NCBI GenBank assembly: GCA_037013495.1
Contig: CM072801.1
Location: forward strand, 84,615,816-84,679,815
Origin: Hippophae tibetana
Lineage: Eukaryota > Streptophyta > Magnoliopsida > Rosales > Elaeagnaceae
Direction: 5' to 3'
DNA length: 64,000 nucleotides
The notes beneath the pieces are model-generated. The model did no database searches and was not told where the DNA came from. It was given only the letters and a program-made list of their open reading frames with translations. Shown here one piece after another: positions 47,900 through 59,510 of the stretch; positions within the stretch are counted from its first letter, which is position 1; each line of letters begins with the position of its first letter. Both the position numbers and the translations under genes were made by a program.

Positions 47900-49788
47900 C
47901 AACCCCCAACCAGCTTCTTGCTAGTCCCTTAGCAAGAGAAGCGATAAAAACTAAAAATTAAACTATCCTAAATCACTTTCGTGGATTGAAACGGTTGCAT
48001 TTAGCCTATGCAACAAGCCGTTAAACCCCTAGGTTGCCCTAGTGGACGAGTTTGAGTCTCGTGAGGGTTTTCAGTAATGATACCCACAAACATTGAACTA
48101 AATGTAAAAATCAAAAGAAACAATAAAAACAATCAAATCAAAACCTAAAATTACAACAAAATCAAAAATTAATTTAAGGATAAAATGAAACAGAATATCA
48201 CAAAAATGTCTCATACTTTTTAATCTCTTTTAAGATCATAATTAAAATCTCAAGCATAAGTTATTTCAATCTCTTTAAACAATCATGATTTATTATAATA
48301 ATTAGTCGAAAATCATTTTCATATTTCATTTCAAAAATGTGTCAATTTAATTTTACCCAATTTCAGTGTCATGAATCAGAATTCGCTTCGACTCTATTCC
48401 TCACAAGTCAATACTCTGAAAGCACTGAATCCTATGGGTTCAAACACTCATACTAATTTATATGCGAAAGAGTTGATGTATAGAAATGAACTAATAGGTT
48501 CGCATATGTATAAAAAAATAAAGGCTCAAAGTGTTATTTTAACATTGATCTCATGAAAGGAATCGAATGTATAAATTATAAAGATATCATATATAAAAAT
48601 TATTTTTATGCATAAATCAAACTCATTAAGAAAGAATTTCAAGATATATGCTTTTTACAAATGAAGAAATTGCAATGACTTTTTAGGGAATTACTTCCTA
48701 TATATTTCTTTTGTAATTAGCCTTTACTCACAACTTTGTAGGCAATGTGGGTCATAGTATGTAGATGATACTATAATTTTTGTATCTCTCTATTTTTTTT
48801 TTCTGAAGATTTTTTTTTTTCAATATATGTATTTTTTTAGAGAGTCAACCTATGTACAGATTGTACATTTTTTTGGATTTTGGTGAGTGGTTAATTTTGT
48901 GGCTTTTCTGTTTGATCTTGGTTTAGGTAACCCCAGATATGTCTTTTTGTTTTTGTAGCAGTCATGCATAAATGAGATATAAGCATATACTATCAATTTC
49001 TACTCAAATCATTTAATCTAAACAAAAATAATAAAAAAAATATATGATACTCTATTAAGATGAGAAAAAATTCATACATTCAATGCTAATACCTATAGAG
49101 ATCATCTAAAAATTTGAATAAATAAGAAATGTGTTTGGAGTAGAAAAAATATATATATTTCACTCTGAATAAAAGAATTTAGGCTCAAATTATATCTCAC
49201 AAGGGTAGTCTCCACTAAAAAAAAAATTCATAAACACCAATTTTGGGTTTAATATAATTTCCACATTTTATCAAGAAATACTAGTTATGACAAAAACTAA
49301 CTAATTATCAAAAATAATTACAAAATATTTCATGATATGTTTTCAAAAATTAATCTAACAGTACAAAAGACTTAATTATTTACTTAAATTTGATTTAAAG
49401 AAATGATAAATTTTTGTGAGAAAATATTTAAATTTTTTTTTTTTTTTAATTTTTAAATTGTTAAATCTTTTTTTTTTCTTTCTAATTAAGCATGGTAACT
49501 TTTCACCACCCCCAACCTAGAACTTACATTGTCCTCAATGTAACAACTGTAAATTAAAGATAAAGAGAAAAGAGAAGAAATATTACCTATTTTCTGAGAA
49601 TGTGTAAGTAGTAATGGAGAAATGCAGGTGCATCCATCATATTTATTATTAAAGTGTATACAGACAGATTGCTGTAAACTTCTAACATCTCAACAAATAT
49701 TTTTAGTTTTAACAATTTAAAAATTATTAAACTAAAATGAACAATCAAATTAAGTAAATAAAATAAATAACAGAAAATTACCTAAAAT
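47900..49788 (-). other. Element N 3' untranslated DNA
   Basis: No gene. Collinear with 30010-30945 and 44521-45541. Contains a cacccccaacctagaacttac block at 49507, similar to 35458 of element A, and several T-runs. Confidence 0.75.
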
Positions 49789-49820
49789 GATGGGTTGCCT
49801 CCCATCCAGCGCTTAGTTTA
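49789..49820 (-). ncRNA. Conserved stem-loop motif, element N copy
   Basis: On minus ATGGGAGGCAACCCAT, identical in stem and loop to the element A copy. It is kept although this element has no coding region upstream of it. Confidence 0.55.
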
Positions 49821-50329
49821 ACGTCTTAGCAAGATGTAACTTGGGGATTGCCTTTTAAGTAAACTCAATGTCCCCTCATCATTGAGTCAATCAAACCTAC
49901 AAGTAAGACAAGGTTGTCTACCTATATTGTTTCAAACATGCCCTATTGATTTTGAAATTTTTCTGTACCAAAAACTAGGGGCATGCTTGAGGGTTTTAGA
50001 TAACCCACATCTAGGTGCAAATCAAATAATTTAAGGCATCAAAACATAATTGTACCTAGATCAAATAAAGAAACTAACTCTTGAGATTGTAATTAAGACT
50101 TTAAAATTTTGGAGATAGTTTCAGAATTTTTTTTTTTTTTTTTTTTAAGTTAAAATAACATAATCAGTATTAACCAAGAGTGTTCCCAGGAAAGAATGGT
50201 GGGGCAAAGGCTCCTTAAAAACCATCCTCCTAGACAGAACAACGTTCCCAGGAAAGACTAGTGGCACAAAGGCATCCAGGAACTAGTCTCCTAGACAGAA
50301 CTCCCTTGGATCTTTACTTTTCATGCTAT

Positions 50330-50580
50330 TAAATTTAATTAAGTTCAGTTAAGTAAAAATCTAAGTTAATTAAGTTAGAAAATCTAAGTTAATTAAGTTA
50401 AGTGAAGTAAAAATCTAAGTTAATTAAGTTAAGTTAAAAAAAATCTAAGTTAATTAAGTTAGGTTAATTAAAAATCTAGGTTAATTAAGTTAGTAAAAAT
50501 ATAAGTTAATTAAGTTAGGTTAATTAAAAATCAAGGTTAATTAATTTAGTAAAAATCTAAGTTAATTAAGTTAAATAAAA
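50330..50580. repeat. aagttaattaagtta tandem tract
   Basis: About nine irregular units containing taagttaattaagtta with aaaaatc spacers. A shorter version lies at 60175-60345 in the leader of B-outer. Confidence 0.85.
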
Positions 50581-50764
50581 ATTAAGAGAGAAAAAAAATA
50601 AAAAAAATAATAAAAATAAAAATAAAATAAAATTGAAATTGAAATAAAATAAAGTAAAATAAAATAAAATAAAAAAAACTAAAATAAAAATAAAGGAAAA
50701 TTGAAAAAAGGTAAAGGAAAATTAAAATTAAAATTAAAATTTTTTTTTTAATTTTTTAATTTTT

Positions 50765-51245
50765 TTTAGCGGTAATTTTACTATTCACGCTATATTATTT
50801 CTTTAAAATTTTTGAAATTTTAATTTTAATTTTTTTTTCATGAACGGTAATTTTATTTTACTATTCACGATATCTTATTTCTTACTAACTTAAAATTTTT
50901 GAATTTTAATTTTTTTTTTTACTATTCATGAACGGTAATTTTATTTTACTATTCACTCTATCTTATTTCTTACTAACTTAAAATTTTTGAATTTTAAATT
51001 TTTTTTACTATTCATGAACGGTAATTTTATTTCACTATTCACGCTCTCTTATTTCTTACTAATTAAATTGTTTTTTTTTGTTTTTTTTACTATTCATGAA
51101 CGATAATTTTATTTTACTATTCACGCTATCTTATTTCTTACTAACTTAAAATTTTTGAATTTTAAATTTTTTTTTTTTTACTATTCATGAACGGTAATTT
51201 TATTTCACTATTCACGCTCTCTTATTTCTTACTAATTAAATTTTG
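50765..51245. repeat. About 84-bp tandem array in the leader of N (about six units)
   Basis: Units carry actattcatgaacggtaat, then ttttactattcacgctatct and cttactaacttaaaatttt, separated by T-runs. Units begin near 50765, 50839, 50921, 51007, 51090 and 51179; the first two are less complete. No such array is visible at the matching place in B-outer (60430-60610). Confidence 0.88.
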
Positions 51246-51402
51246 TGCATATTTTTATTTTTTTTAATTTTTTTTATTATTATTTTATTTTTTTTATTTA
51301 TTATGAATTTTGAAATTTGATTATTATTAAAATATCACAATTATTTACAGCACAAAAATGTTTTTTAAAATTTTGATAAATAATTTAAAAACGCTATTCC
51401 TT

Positions 51403-51460
51403 CCCCGGCAATGGCGCCAAAAACTTGATGACCAAATCCCCGGCAACGGCGCCAAAAACT
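51403..51460 (-). other. Two tRNA-Asp primer sites in tandem in element N
   Basis: Plus strand shows ccccggcaatggcgcca (51405-51421) and, 16 bp further on, ccccggcaacggcgcca (51438-51454), each followed by aaaacttga. The copy next to the LTR is the exact tRNA-Asp match. The outer copy also repeats the last LTR bases (tgatg), so a short LTR-end/primer-site unit was duplicated. Confidence 0.88.
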
Positions 51461-53427
51461 TGATGAACGAAAACCGGCATCGCCGATCTTCGCAAATACT
51501 TTGGTTTTAATATTTATAAAACTCTCGCAAGTGCACGAATCATTTCGAAGAAAATGATAAGTATACTCCCAAGGTCGATCTAAGGAAGGAATGTATGTGG
51601 TTTTTAATTTATTATTCAAACTTTTAAAAATGAAATTAAATCCTAAACATCCTGTCACGATATTTTGGGGTTTTTGTGTTTTTAATCTACTTACATAAAA
51701 ATAAACATAGATTCAATAAACATTCATGCAAATTTTATCATTTATAATGACGGAGTATTTATGGATATAATAACTAAGTTAATTATGCTTGCTCATATTA
51801 TCTAGGTTATTAAAGATATGAATTGATATTTATTGATTCTCCCTTTTTTGTATGAATACCACCTTTGGTGGGGTTAGATATTCTTTGTTAACTAAACAAA
51901 TCAATTAACACCTATGGGTGGGGTTGATAACTAATTTGCCTAATTAAATTAATTCCTTTTTCTAAGAGATTGAAAATGAACCATTTAAATGCCACCTTTG
52001 GTGGGGTTAGACAGTTTAAACTTTATTCAAGGTGTCCAAATTAAACCCAAGAATTTAGTTATCCGAGTACTAACTTTCAAGTTTTAAAACCACTACCGAA
52101 AACATGTTGTCAATACATTTTCAGATAATAATTCTTATAAAAACTTTTGAAATAGAGCTTCACTCTAACTACCGGGCGATTGTACCATCAAATAAAAGAG
52201 CACTACTCTAAATCAGACCGGATAACTAAACCTTAAAATCTAATTTTCAGGTTTAAGTTTGTAATGAAAAATAATATATTTCTCTCTAACATTCTTAATA
52301 TAAAATCATGAATAAAAATAAAATCAATTCATTTTAGAGATTTTTACCTATTTAATATTTCGCAAGCATATCAACGTTATTATTACATCATGTTTACTAA
52401 ATAGCCAGCACAGTTAAATTTAACCACAGACAAATTAAATATAACATGTAAGAATAAAGCATAAAAATAACTGTAAAGAAAATAAAATCCTTACAGAACT
52501 TCGACGCTATTCCCGTTGCTGGAAAAACTCCAAGCGGAATTTGCACTCCCATTTATTGAATCGAAAAGCTAAAATATTACAAAAACATAACTAGTTCTTC
52601 CCAAAAAGGGAAGAACTCTTAAAACTAAGAGAAATTAACTAAAAACTAAGAAAAACTAAAAAAACCTAAAAATCTAAGAAAAGAGAGAAAGAAATAAGAG
52701 AGAAGTGTGTTTTTAAGGTGTGTTTTTGAAATGAAGGGAAGGGGGGTATTTATAGGTGAGGATGGAGAGAAAAAATGAGTAAAAAAATGTTAAAAAAATG
52801 TAAAAACGCGTAATGGAAATGCTGACGTCATTGATGACGTCAGCATGACGTCATGGGGCGGCTGCACGTGAAAAATGAGTGTCGGCGCGCGCGTGAACAG
52901 TAACCCGCGCGCAGTGCTGCGCGCATGAACAGTAACCCCGCGCGCAGTGCTGCGCGCATGAACAGTAACCCGCGCGCGCAGTGCTGCGCGCATGAACAGT
53001 AACCCGCGCGCGCAGTGCTGCGCGCATGAACAGTAACCCCAAGCACAGTGCTGCGCGCATGAACAGTCCGCGCGCAGTTTGGGCGGAGCTGGGTGCTGGG
53101 GCGCGGCGGCTGGGCGGCGCGGCGGCGCGTTTTTCTCCTTTTTGACATTTTTGACCTTTTTGACCCATTTTGTCCAATTTTTCCATATTTGTCGACCTTT
53201 CCGCATTTATTTATTAATATATTTGTGATGTATTGCTTCTAGTATTCTTCTTTGAGTCTTTAAGTTGCATTTTTAAGCCAAAATACCTGAAAAACAATAA
53301 AAATACCCGTGATTCCGAAAAAGACAAATTTATATAAATATATGATAAAACATATAAATATATATATTTTTAATTAATTAATGTGCATAAAATCATGGTT
53401 ATTTTAGTGCTTTTTGAGCACTCATCA
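51461..53427 (-). repeat. 5' LTR of element N
   Basis: 1967 bp, TGATGAACG to gcactcatca. Minus TATA box at 52747-52756, triple TGACGTCA at 52821-52854. It is longer than the 3' LTR because of one more minisatellite unit and an extra gcggctgg-type repeat near 53105. Confidence 0.93.
52883..53078. repeat. GC-rich hairpin minisatellite, N 5' LTR (5 full units)
   Basis: Same unit as 47408-47565 but with five full units, the last with a changed aagcacag left half. The rest of the two LTRs is about 99.8% identical by eye, so the unit-number change is recent. Confidence 0.92.
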
Positions 53428-53432
53428 GTGGT

Positions 53433-56400
53433 ATGCCCATAAGGCATCATTTAGCTTAAATGCCTAATCCTTCCTGGAAGGAGGCACATTGCATTCCAAT
53501 ATTCCCGTAATTTTCCTATTACTTACTTCCATTAAACCAGATGTTTGAGGATGATATAGAGTAGCTACTTTATGTGTGATGTTGTACTTGTTTAGTACTC
53601 CATCAAATATCTTGTTACAAAAATGGCTACCTCCATCACTTATTATAGCTCTAGGCGTTCCAAACCTATTGAATATTAAATCCTTCAAGAATTTAACAAC
53701 AACATTAGCATCATTGGTTTTAGTGGGGATAGCTTCTACCCACTTGGATACATAATCCACAGCAACCAAAATATATTGAAAACCATTGGATGGGGGAAAA
53801 GGACCCATAAAGTCAATCACCTATACATCGAAGAGTTCAACAACTAAATTAGATGTCAAAGGCATTTAATCTCTTTTTCTTATGTTTCTTGTTCTTTGAC
53901 ATCTATCACATTGTGCATAAAACATATGAGCATCTTTAAAAAGAGTAGGCCAAAAGAATCCAGACTGTAATACCTTACGGGCAATCTTTTCACCACCCCT
54001 ACAATGAAATTCATGACAAAAAGTTAGAATGCTCTTTTGTTCTTCTTCAGGTACACATCTCCGGATGACTTGATCTTGACCAATCTTATATAAATAAGGG
54101 TCATCCCAGAAATAGTCCTTAATAGTTTTAAAAAACCTTTTCTTGTCCTGATATGAAGTGTTAGGTTGCAAAACACCAGTGGCAAATAGTTTACAATATC
54201 AGCATACCATGAGTTCGGACCTATTGAAAATAACTGTTCATCAGGAAAGGTTTCAACTATATCTTCATTACTCTCATCTTTAAGAGAATTGAAGTCAGAA
54301 ATCAACCTAGATAAATGGTCAGCTACTAAGTTTTCACTGCCTTTCTTATCCTTGATTTCTAGGTCAAATTCTTATAAGAGTAAGACCCACCTGATTAATC
54401 TTGGTTTGGCATTTGGTTTACTTAATAGGTATCTTAAAGTAGCATGATCAGAATGCACAATCACTTTAGATCCTACTAAATAAGACCGAAATTTGTCTAA
54501 AGAAAACACTATAGCCAAGAATTCCTTTTCAGTGGTGGTATAGTTCATTTGGGCATCATTGAATGTTTTTCTTGCATAGTAGATGACATGCAAACACTTA
54601 TCCACTCTTTGTCCCAAGACTGCTCCTATAGCAAAATCAGAAGCGTCACACATTATTTCAAAAGGTAAAGACCAGTTTGGTTCCATAATAACATGGGTAG
54701 ATGTTAGTTTCTCTTTCAAGGTATTAAAGGAAACAAGGCAATCATTGTTGAAATTAAAATAATCTTTTGATAGCAAGTTACATAAGGGACGACTTATTTT
54801 AGAGAAATCTTTAATAAATCGTCTGTAAAATCGTGCATGTCCTAAGAAGCTTCTTATCTCCTTCATAGATGTAGGGGGAGGTAGTTTGGATATCAATTCA
54901 ACTTTTGCCTTATCAACCCCTTGTTTGAAATTATATGTCCTAAAACTATCCTTTGTTGAACCATAAAATGACTTTTCTCCCAACTAAGGGTGAGATTGGA
55001 TTCAATGCATCTTTCTAAAACCAAAGTCAATTTATGTAAGCAATCATCAAATGAGTTCCCAAAGACAGAGAAATCATCCATGAAAATCTCAATGAATTTT
55101 TCCACCATGTCCGAGAAAATAGATATCATGCATCTCTGGAAAGTGGTAGGGGCATTGCATAACCCAAATGGCATTCTTTGAAAAGAAAATGTCCCAAAAG
55201 GACATGTAAATGTGGTCTTTTCCTGATCTTCTGGTGCTATGGGTACTTGATAATATCCAGACAATCCATCTAGAAAACAATAAAGTTCATGCCCAGCTAA
55301 TCTTTCCAACATTTGATCAATGAATGGAAGAGGAAAGTGATCCTTTTTAGTATATAAATTTATTTTCCTAAAATCTATACACATTCTCCATCTATTGATT
55401 ATTCTAGTGGGCACTAATTCACTTTTTTCATTTTTAACAACTGTTATCCCAGATTTCTTTGGTACCACATGCACTTGACTAACCCACTTACTATCCGCAA
55501 TAGGATAGATAATTCCTTCTTCTAACAATTTAAGAATTTCTTTCTTAACTACCTCTTGCATATTTAGGTTTAGTCTTCTTTGGGTCTCTCGTACAGGTTT
55601 AGTACCATCCTCCAAGTTGATCTTGTGCATACACATTGTAGGACTAATGCCTCTTATATCCCTGATACTCCAGCCTATAGCTTTCTTAAACTGTTTAAGC
55701 ACTTTGATAAGTTCATTTTCTTGGGTTTTGGTCAAGGTTGAAGAAATTATCACTGGATAAGTTTCTCCTTCTCCCAAAAACACATATTTTAAGTGCTCAG
55801 GTAAGTCTTTAAGTTCAAGTTCAGGTGGATTGGCTTCTTTACTAGATGAAGAGCTAGGTAGATTTAAAAGTGTACTAGATTTTTTCATTACTTCATCATT
55901 GTCTAGTTGTTCAAGGTGCCCCTTAATTTCCTCATCTAAATCTTTTTCGACCTCTTCAAGTGTAAGAACAGTTTCAAGCTTGTCTTCTATTCTGGTTCGG
56001 GAAAAGGTGCTTTGGACAAGATTATCCAAAGGGTCAATATCGAATATTTCATCGATGGCAGAAATAGAAGGAAAAGGTGAAGAATCAAAAACTTTAAAAT
56101 GAACAGTCTCTCCTAAGACTGTCATTGTCAAATTTCCATCTTGGACATCAATAATAGTTTTAGTAGTTTCCATAAATGGTTTACCAAGTAGTATTGTGTG
56201 CTCTCTATCCAATGCTGGATTTTCTTGCATATCCAGAACCACAAAGTCAACAGGTATTATCAGTTTGTCTACTTGTACCAACACATCCTCAACTATTCCC
56301 TTTGGATACTTAAGAGATCTATCTGCAAGCTGAAGGGACATAGTTGTGGGTTTTAAATCTCCTAAATTGAGTTGTAAGAATATAGAATAGGGCATCAAAT

Positions 56401-56690
56401 TTATACTAGCACCTAAATCAAGCATTGCTTTAGCAACCTTCCTATTCCCCATAGTTATGTTTATAATAAAATCTTTCAACTTAGAGGGTAGTTTATGCTG
56501 AAGTACAGCGCTAGAAATTTATGATACTACTACTCGTTCATTTAGTTCATACCTCATTTTCTTAATGTTCAACTCTTTGAAAAACTTAGCATATGAGGGC
56601 ACATTCATGATCACTTCTAATAATGGTAAATTGATATTTACTTTAGAAAGCATATTAAAAAGATCATAGAATTTCTTATCTTGTTTGGAT
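53433..56690 (-). pseudogene. PR-RT-RNH-INT region of B-outer
   Basis: Protease: AMLDLGASINLMPYSIF, then LLGKPFMETTKTIIDVQDG. Reverse transcriptase: MQEVVKKEILKLLEEGIIYP, DHFPLPFIDQMLERLAG, FMDD box at about 55080. RNase [15 protein letters not shown] and [11 protein letters not shown] (54660-54400). Integrase: HEFHCRGGEK zinc-like region, [41 protein letters not shown]. It is diverged from element A (for example SLQLADRSLKYPKG against SLQLADRSVKYPRG), so it belongs to another Athila subfamily. The integrase end is separated by the insertion of N. Several breaks; fossil. Confidence 0.88.
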
Positions 56691-58107
56691 TCTTTTCACC
56701 GGTGTGGAAAAGGTACTTGCAGCTGGTGTGGTTCTATTGTCTTTTGCATTTCGGGAATGTTAGATGACCCTCCAATGAGTTTTTCAGAAGGCTTGTTAAG
56801 TTTAACACTTGTTTCTCCTTTTTGCGAGACTAGAATATCACCTTCTTTGTTACCTAAACTATAAGGTAGATCGTTAGAGATTTCAGGTAAACTGGTATTG
56901 ACTACCTTACCACTTCGAAGGGTTCTTACATCCTTTGCTTGTTCTGATTGACTGTGAGACTTTCCTAGTTCTTTCTTTTGCATTTGTTCAGCCAGTTTCC
57001 CAACTTTAGATTCAATCCTTTTAACCGAAGCCTCCATGGTGTTCAACCTTTGATTATTTATCAATTGGTTGTCACGACTAACTTGAATAAAAGCATTCAA
57101 GCTATCCTCTAAGATTGGCTTAAAAGATTGGCTTGGTGGATAAGGGTGGTTTTTATTCGACCTTTGTGTTGGACATTGGGTGTAGGCTAGGTAATTGTTT
57201 TGTTTCCAATGATGGTTAGGGTGATTATAGGTGTTTGGATGATACCTTTGAAAGGATTTGACTTCCTCCATGGCATCGACACTAGAATCACAAGTATTTG
57301 AACAATTATGAGTACCATGCCCAATTAAAAAACACACTTCACACACCTCTTGATTTGGCATTTGGTGGGTAGTGAGAAGTTGCACTTGTTTAGTCAATTC
57401 AACAAGTTGCAAGGTTATCTCATTATCAGAGCCAACTTCATTGACTCTTGCTCTCCTTCTATCACTTCTTTGTTGGGAATTAGAACCCAACAACTCATAA
57501 ATATTATAGGTTTCCTCTGCGGTTTTTTCTCCCACATCACCTCCAATAGCATTATCAACCATGTATTGACTCTACAGTGTCAATCCATCATAAAAGAATT
57601 GGTTCTATAGTTGCAATGGAAAGCTATGATTATGACATTGAATGAAAAAGGAGTTTGAATTGTTCCCAAGCTTCATGAAAGGGCTCTTCATACATTTGAG
57701 AAAATGTTGCTATCTTCGTCCTTAGATCAACAATCTTTTGATGAGAATAGAACCTACCCATAAACATTTCATATACTGCCTCCCAAGTTTTTAGAGAACC
57801 CGACTGTAGAGTAATGAACCATGACCAAACTTTATCCTTGAGGGTGTAATGAAAACACCTCATCCTATGTTGATATTCATTAATTGCATGTAGTGGAAAG
57901 GTTTGGACAATAACATAGAATTCTCGAATGAAATGCAAAAGGGTCTTCATTAGGGACACCGTAAAAGGAAGGCAACAAAGAATAATGAATCTTTTTCAAT
58001 TCATAATTCCTTGCAGCCTCTTGTAATTGTATGCCGAAAGTTACATTGGGGATGATTGGCATTGTATAGTCTTTCATCATTTTCTGCCTATCTTCAACAT
58101 CTCCCAT
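56691..58107 (-). pseudogene. B-outer gag, copy 2 (next to pol)
   Basis: N-terminal part MGDVEDRQKMMKDYTMPIIP, then ARNYELKKIHYSLLPSFYGV, a capsid-like part with TLKDKVWSWFITLQSGSLKT and EEPFHEAWEQFKLLFHSM, and a C-terminal part with a zinc-knuckle-like CEVCFLIGHGTHNC, NHHWKQNN and a LRSGKVVN block. The order matches Athila gag. Several breaks; fossil. Confidence 0.8.
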
Positions 58108-58439
58108 GGTTATTTTTATTTGAAATTGATCCTCCTTCTATTGTGTATCAACATTTAGCTCTTAAAAAATATTAGATATCTCTAAGAAAGATTTCTCACT
58201 TGACAAAATGTATAGGCTTAAAGCAAAAAAGATGAAGGGAACCTAATTTTTTTTTAATGCTAAATTTAAAGAATGGACACAATTTTTTAAACAAACGAAT
58301 TTATTTCATTTGAATTTTATTACACATAAAATAAAACTAAAACAAAGGAAAATACAATAATGGGTGACCTCCCACGTAGGACTAAAATTTATCGTCTTCT
58401 AGTAAGACGTTGCTTGGAGATTGCATAATGACAAACTCA
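58108..58439 (-). other. Non-coding spacer between the two gag copies
   Basis: AT-rich and without a gene. On minus it carries GTGGGAGGTCACCCAT at 58355-58380, the stem-loop motif otherwise found after the coding region, and the text caatgtctcctcttcattga at 58439, which parallels caatgtcccctcatcattga at 49867-49886 in N. Confidence 0.7.
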
Positions 58440-59510
58440 ATGTCTCCTCTTCATTGAATTTATTTTACCCCATTTGACCATCAAATTAGTCTTTGCTTTG
58501 TTTTTGAAAATGTATAGGCGGGTGGAATTGCTAGTCTGGCTGATTTGAGCTTTGAACGAAAGGAGGGTTGTTTTGCCTCCAAGAGAAGTTCGGATGATTT
58601 CTCCATCCAGGATTATAGGTATTTGAATTAGGGTCGAACCTTGGTCTCTGTTGATATGCTCCCAATACATTAACCTGTTCAGGCCCAACTATTGTTTCTC
58701 CTTGATATGGACAAGCTTCAGCACCATGTCCCATGTTACTATACAAACCATACTGTTCATTATTGGTGTTGGTTTGTGTAGTGAGAAGGGCAACTTGCTT
58801 GGTCAATTGACCAAGTTGTTGATGAACTTCATTGCTGGGATCGATTTCATGAACTCCAACTTTTCTCACTCGTTAGCTTTTCTGTTGAGAATTAGCACCC
58901 AACATCTCAAAGAGGTTGTACGTCTCTGAGGTAGTCTTTTCTCCCATTGTTTCTCTTGCAGCGTTGTCGACAATGAACTGACATTGTTGTGTAAGTCCAT
59001 CGTAAAAGAATTGGTTCTGCAACTGCATGGGAAAGCTGTGATGGGGACATTGAGTGAGAAACATTTTGAACCTATCCCAAGCTTCATGGAATGGTTCTCC
59101 TTCCATCTGAGAGAAAGTAGCAATCTTTCCTCTCAACTTTGATGTTTTTTGGTGGGAATAGAATTTTCCCATGAATTTATCATAAATGTTCTCCCATGTC
59201 ATCAGAGAACCTGGGGGAAGTGACATCAACCAAGCTTTGGCCTTATCCTTTAAGGTGTAGGGGAACATTTATTCTAAGTTGATCCTCGTTTAGAATATCG
59301 AGGGGGAAGGTTTGGACTGTAGCATAGAAGTCTCTAATGAAGGAAAGAGAATCTTCATGAGGCAGCCCATAAAAGGAAGGAAGCATAGAAAAATGAATAT
59401 TTTTTAGTTCATAATTCCGAGCAACCTTACCTAGCTGGATAGTGGATTTGCCATGCCAATCAATGGTCTTGCAAACTCCTTCATGGTGGTTTCCCTGACA
59501 TGTTAGTTTT
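58440..59510 (-). pseudogene. B-outer gag, copy 1 (next to the leader)
   Basis: A second, distinct gag remnant: ARNYELKNIHFSMLPSFYGL, TLKDKAKAWLMSLPPGSLMT, GEPFHEAWDRFKMFLTQCPH, a SNMGHGAEACPYQG knuckle-like segment and NPGWRNHPNFSWRQNNP near the end. It is similar to copy 2 but clearly not a recent duplicate. It stops before the region that normally joins protease. Several breaks; fossil. Confidence 0.8.

Larger units (their letters stand above)
45985..53427 (-). mobile_element. Non-autonomous family-B LTR element N, very young
   Basis: Exact target duplication gtggt (45980-45984 and 53428-53432). LTRs 45985-47899 and 51461-53427 are almost identical: I counted about four substitutions in about 1.85 kb, plus repeat-number changes. 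This suggests an age well under half a million years. The 3.56-kb interior has polypurine tract, 3' untranslated DNA, a stem-loop motif, a 5' leader with two tandem arrays and two primer sites in a row, but no gag or pol. It would depend on proteins from a relative such as B-outer. As a non-coding element it looks structurally whole. Confidence 0.93.

Noticed and set aside
50330-51245. CRISPR-like array of repeats
   Set aside because: Units are directly adjacent or separated by T-runs, spacers are not unique, and this is plant DNA; they are tandem repeats in a retroelement leader.
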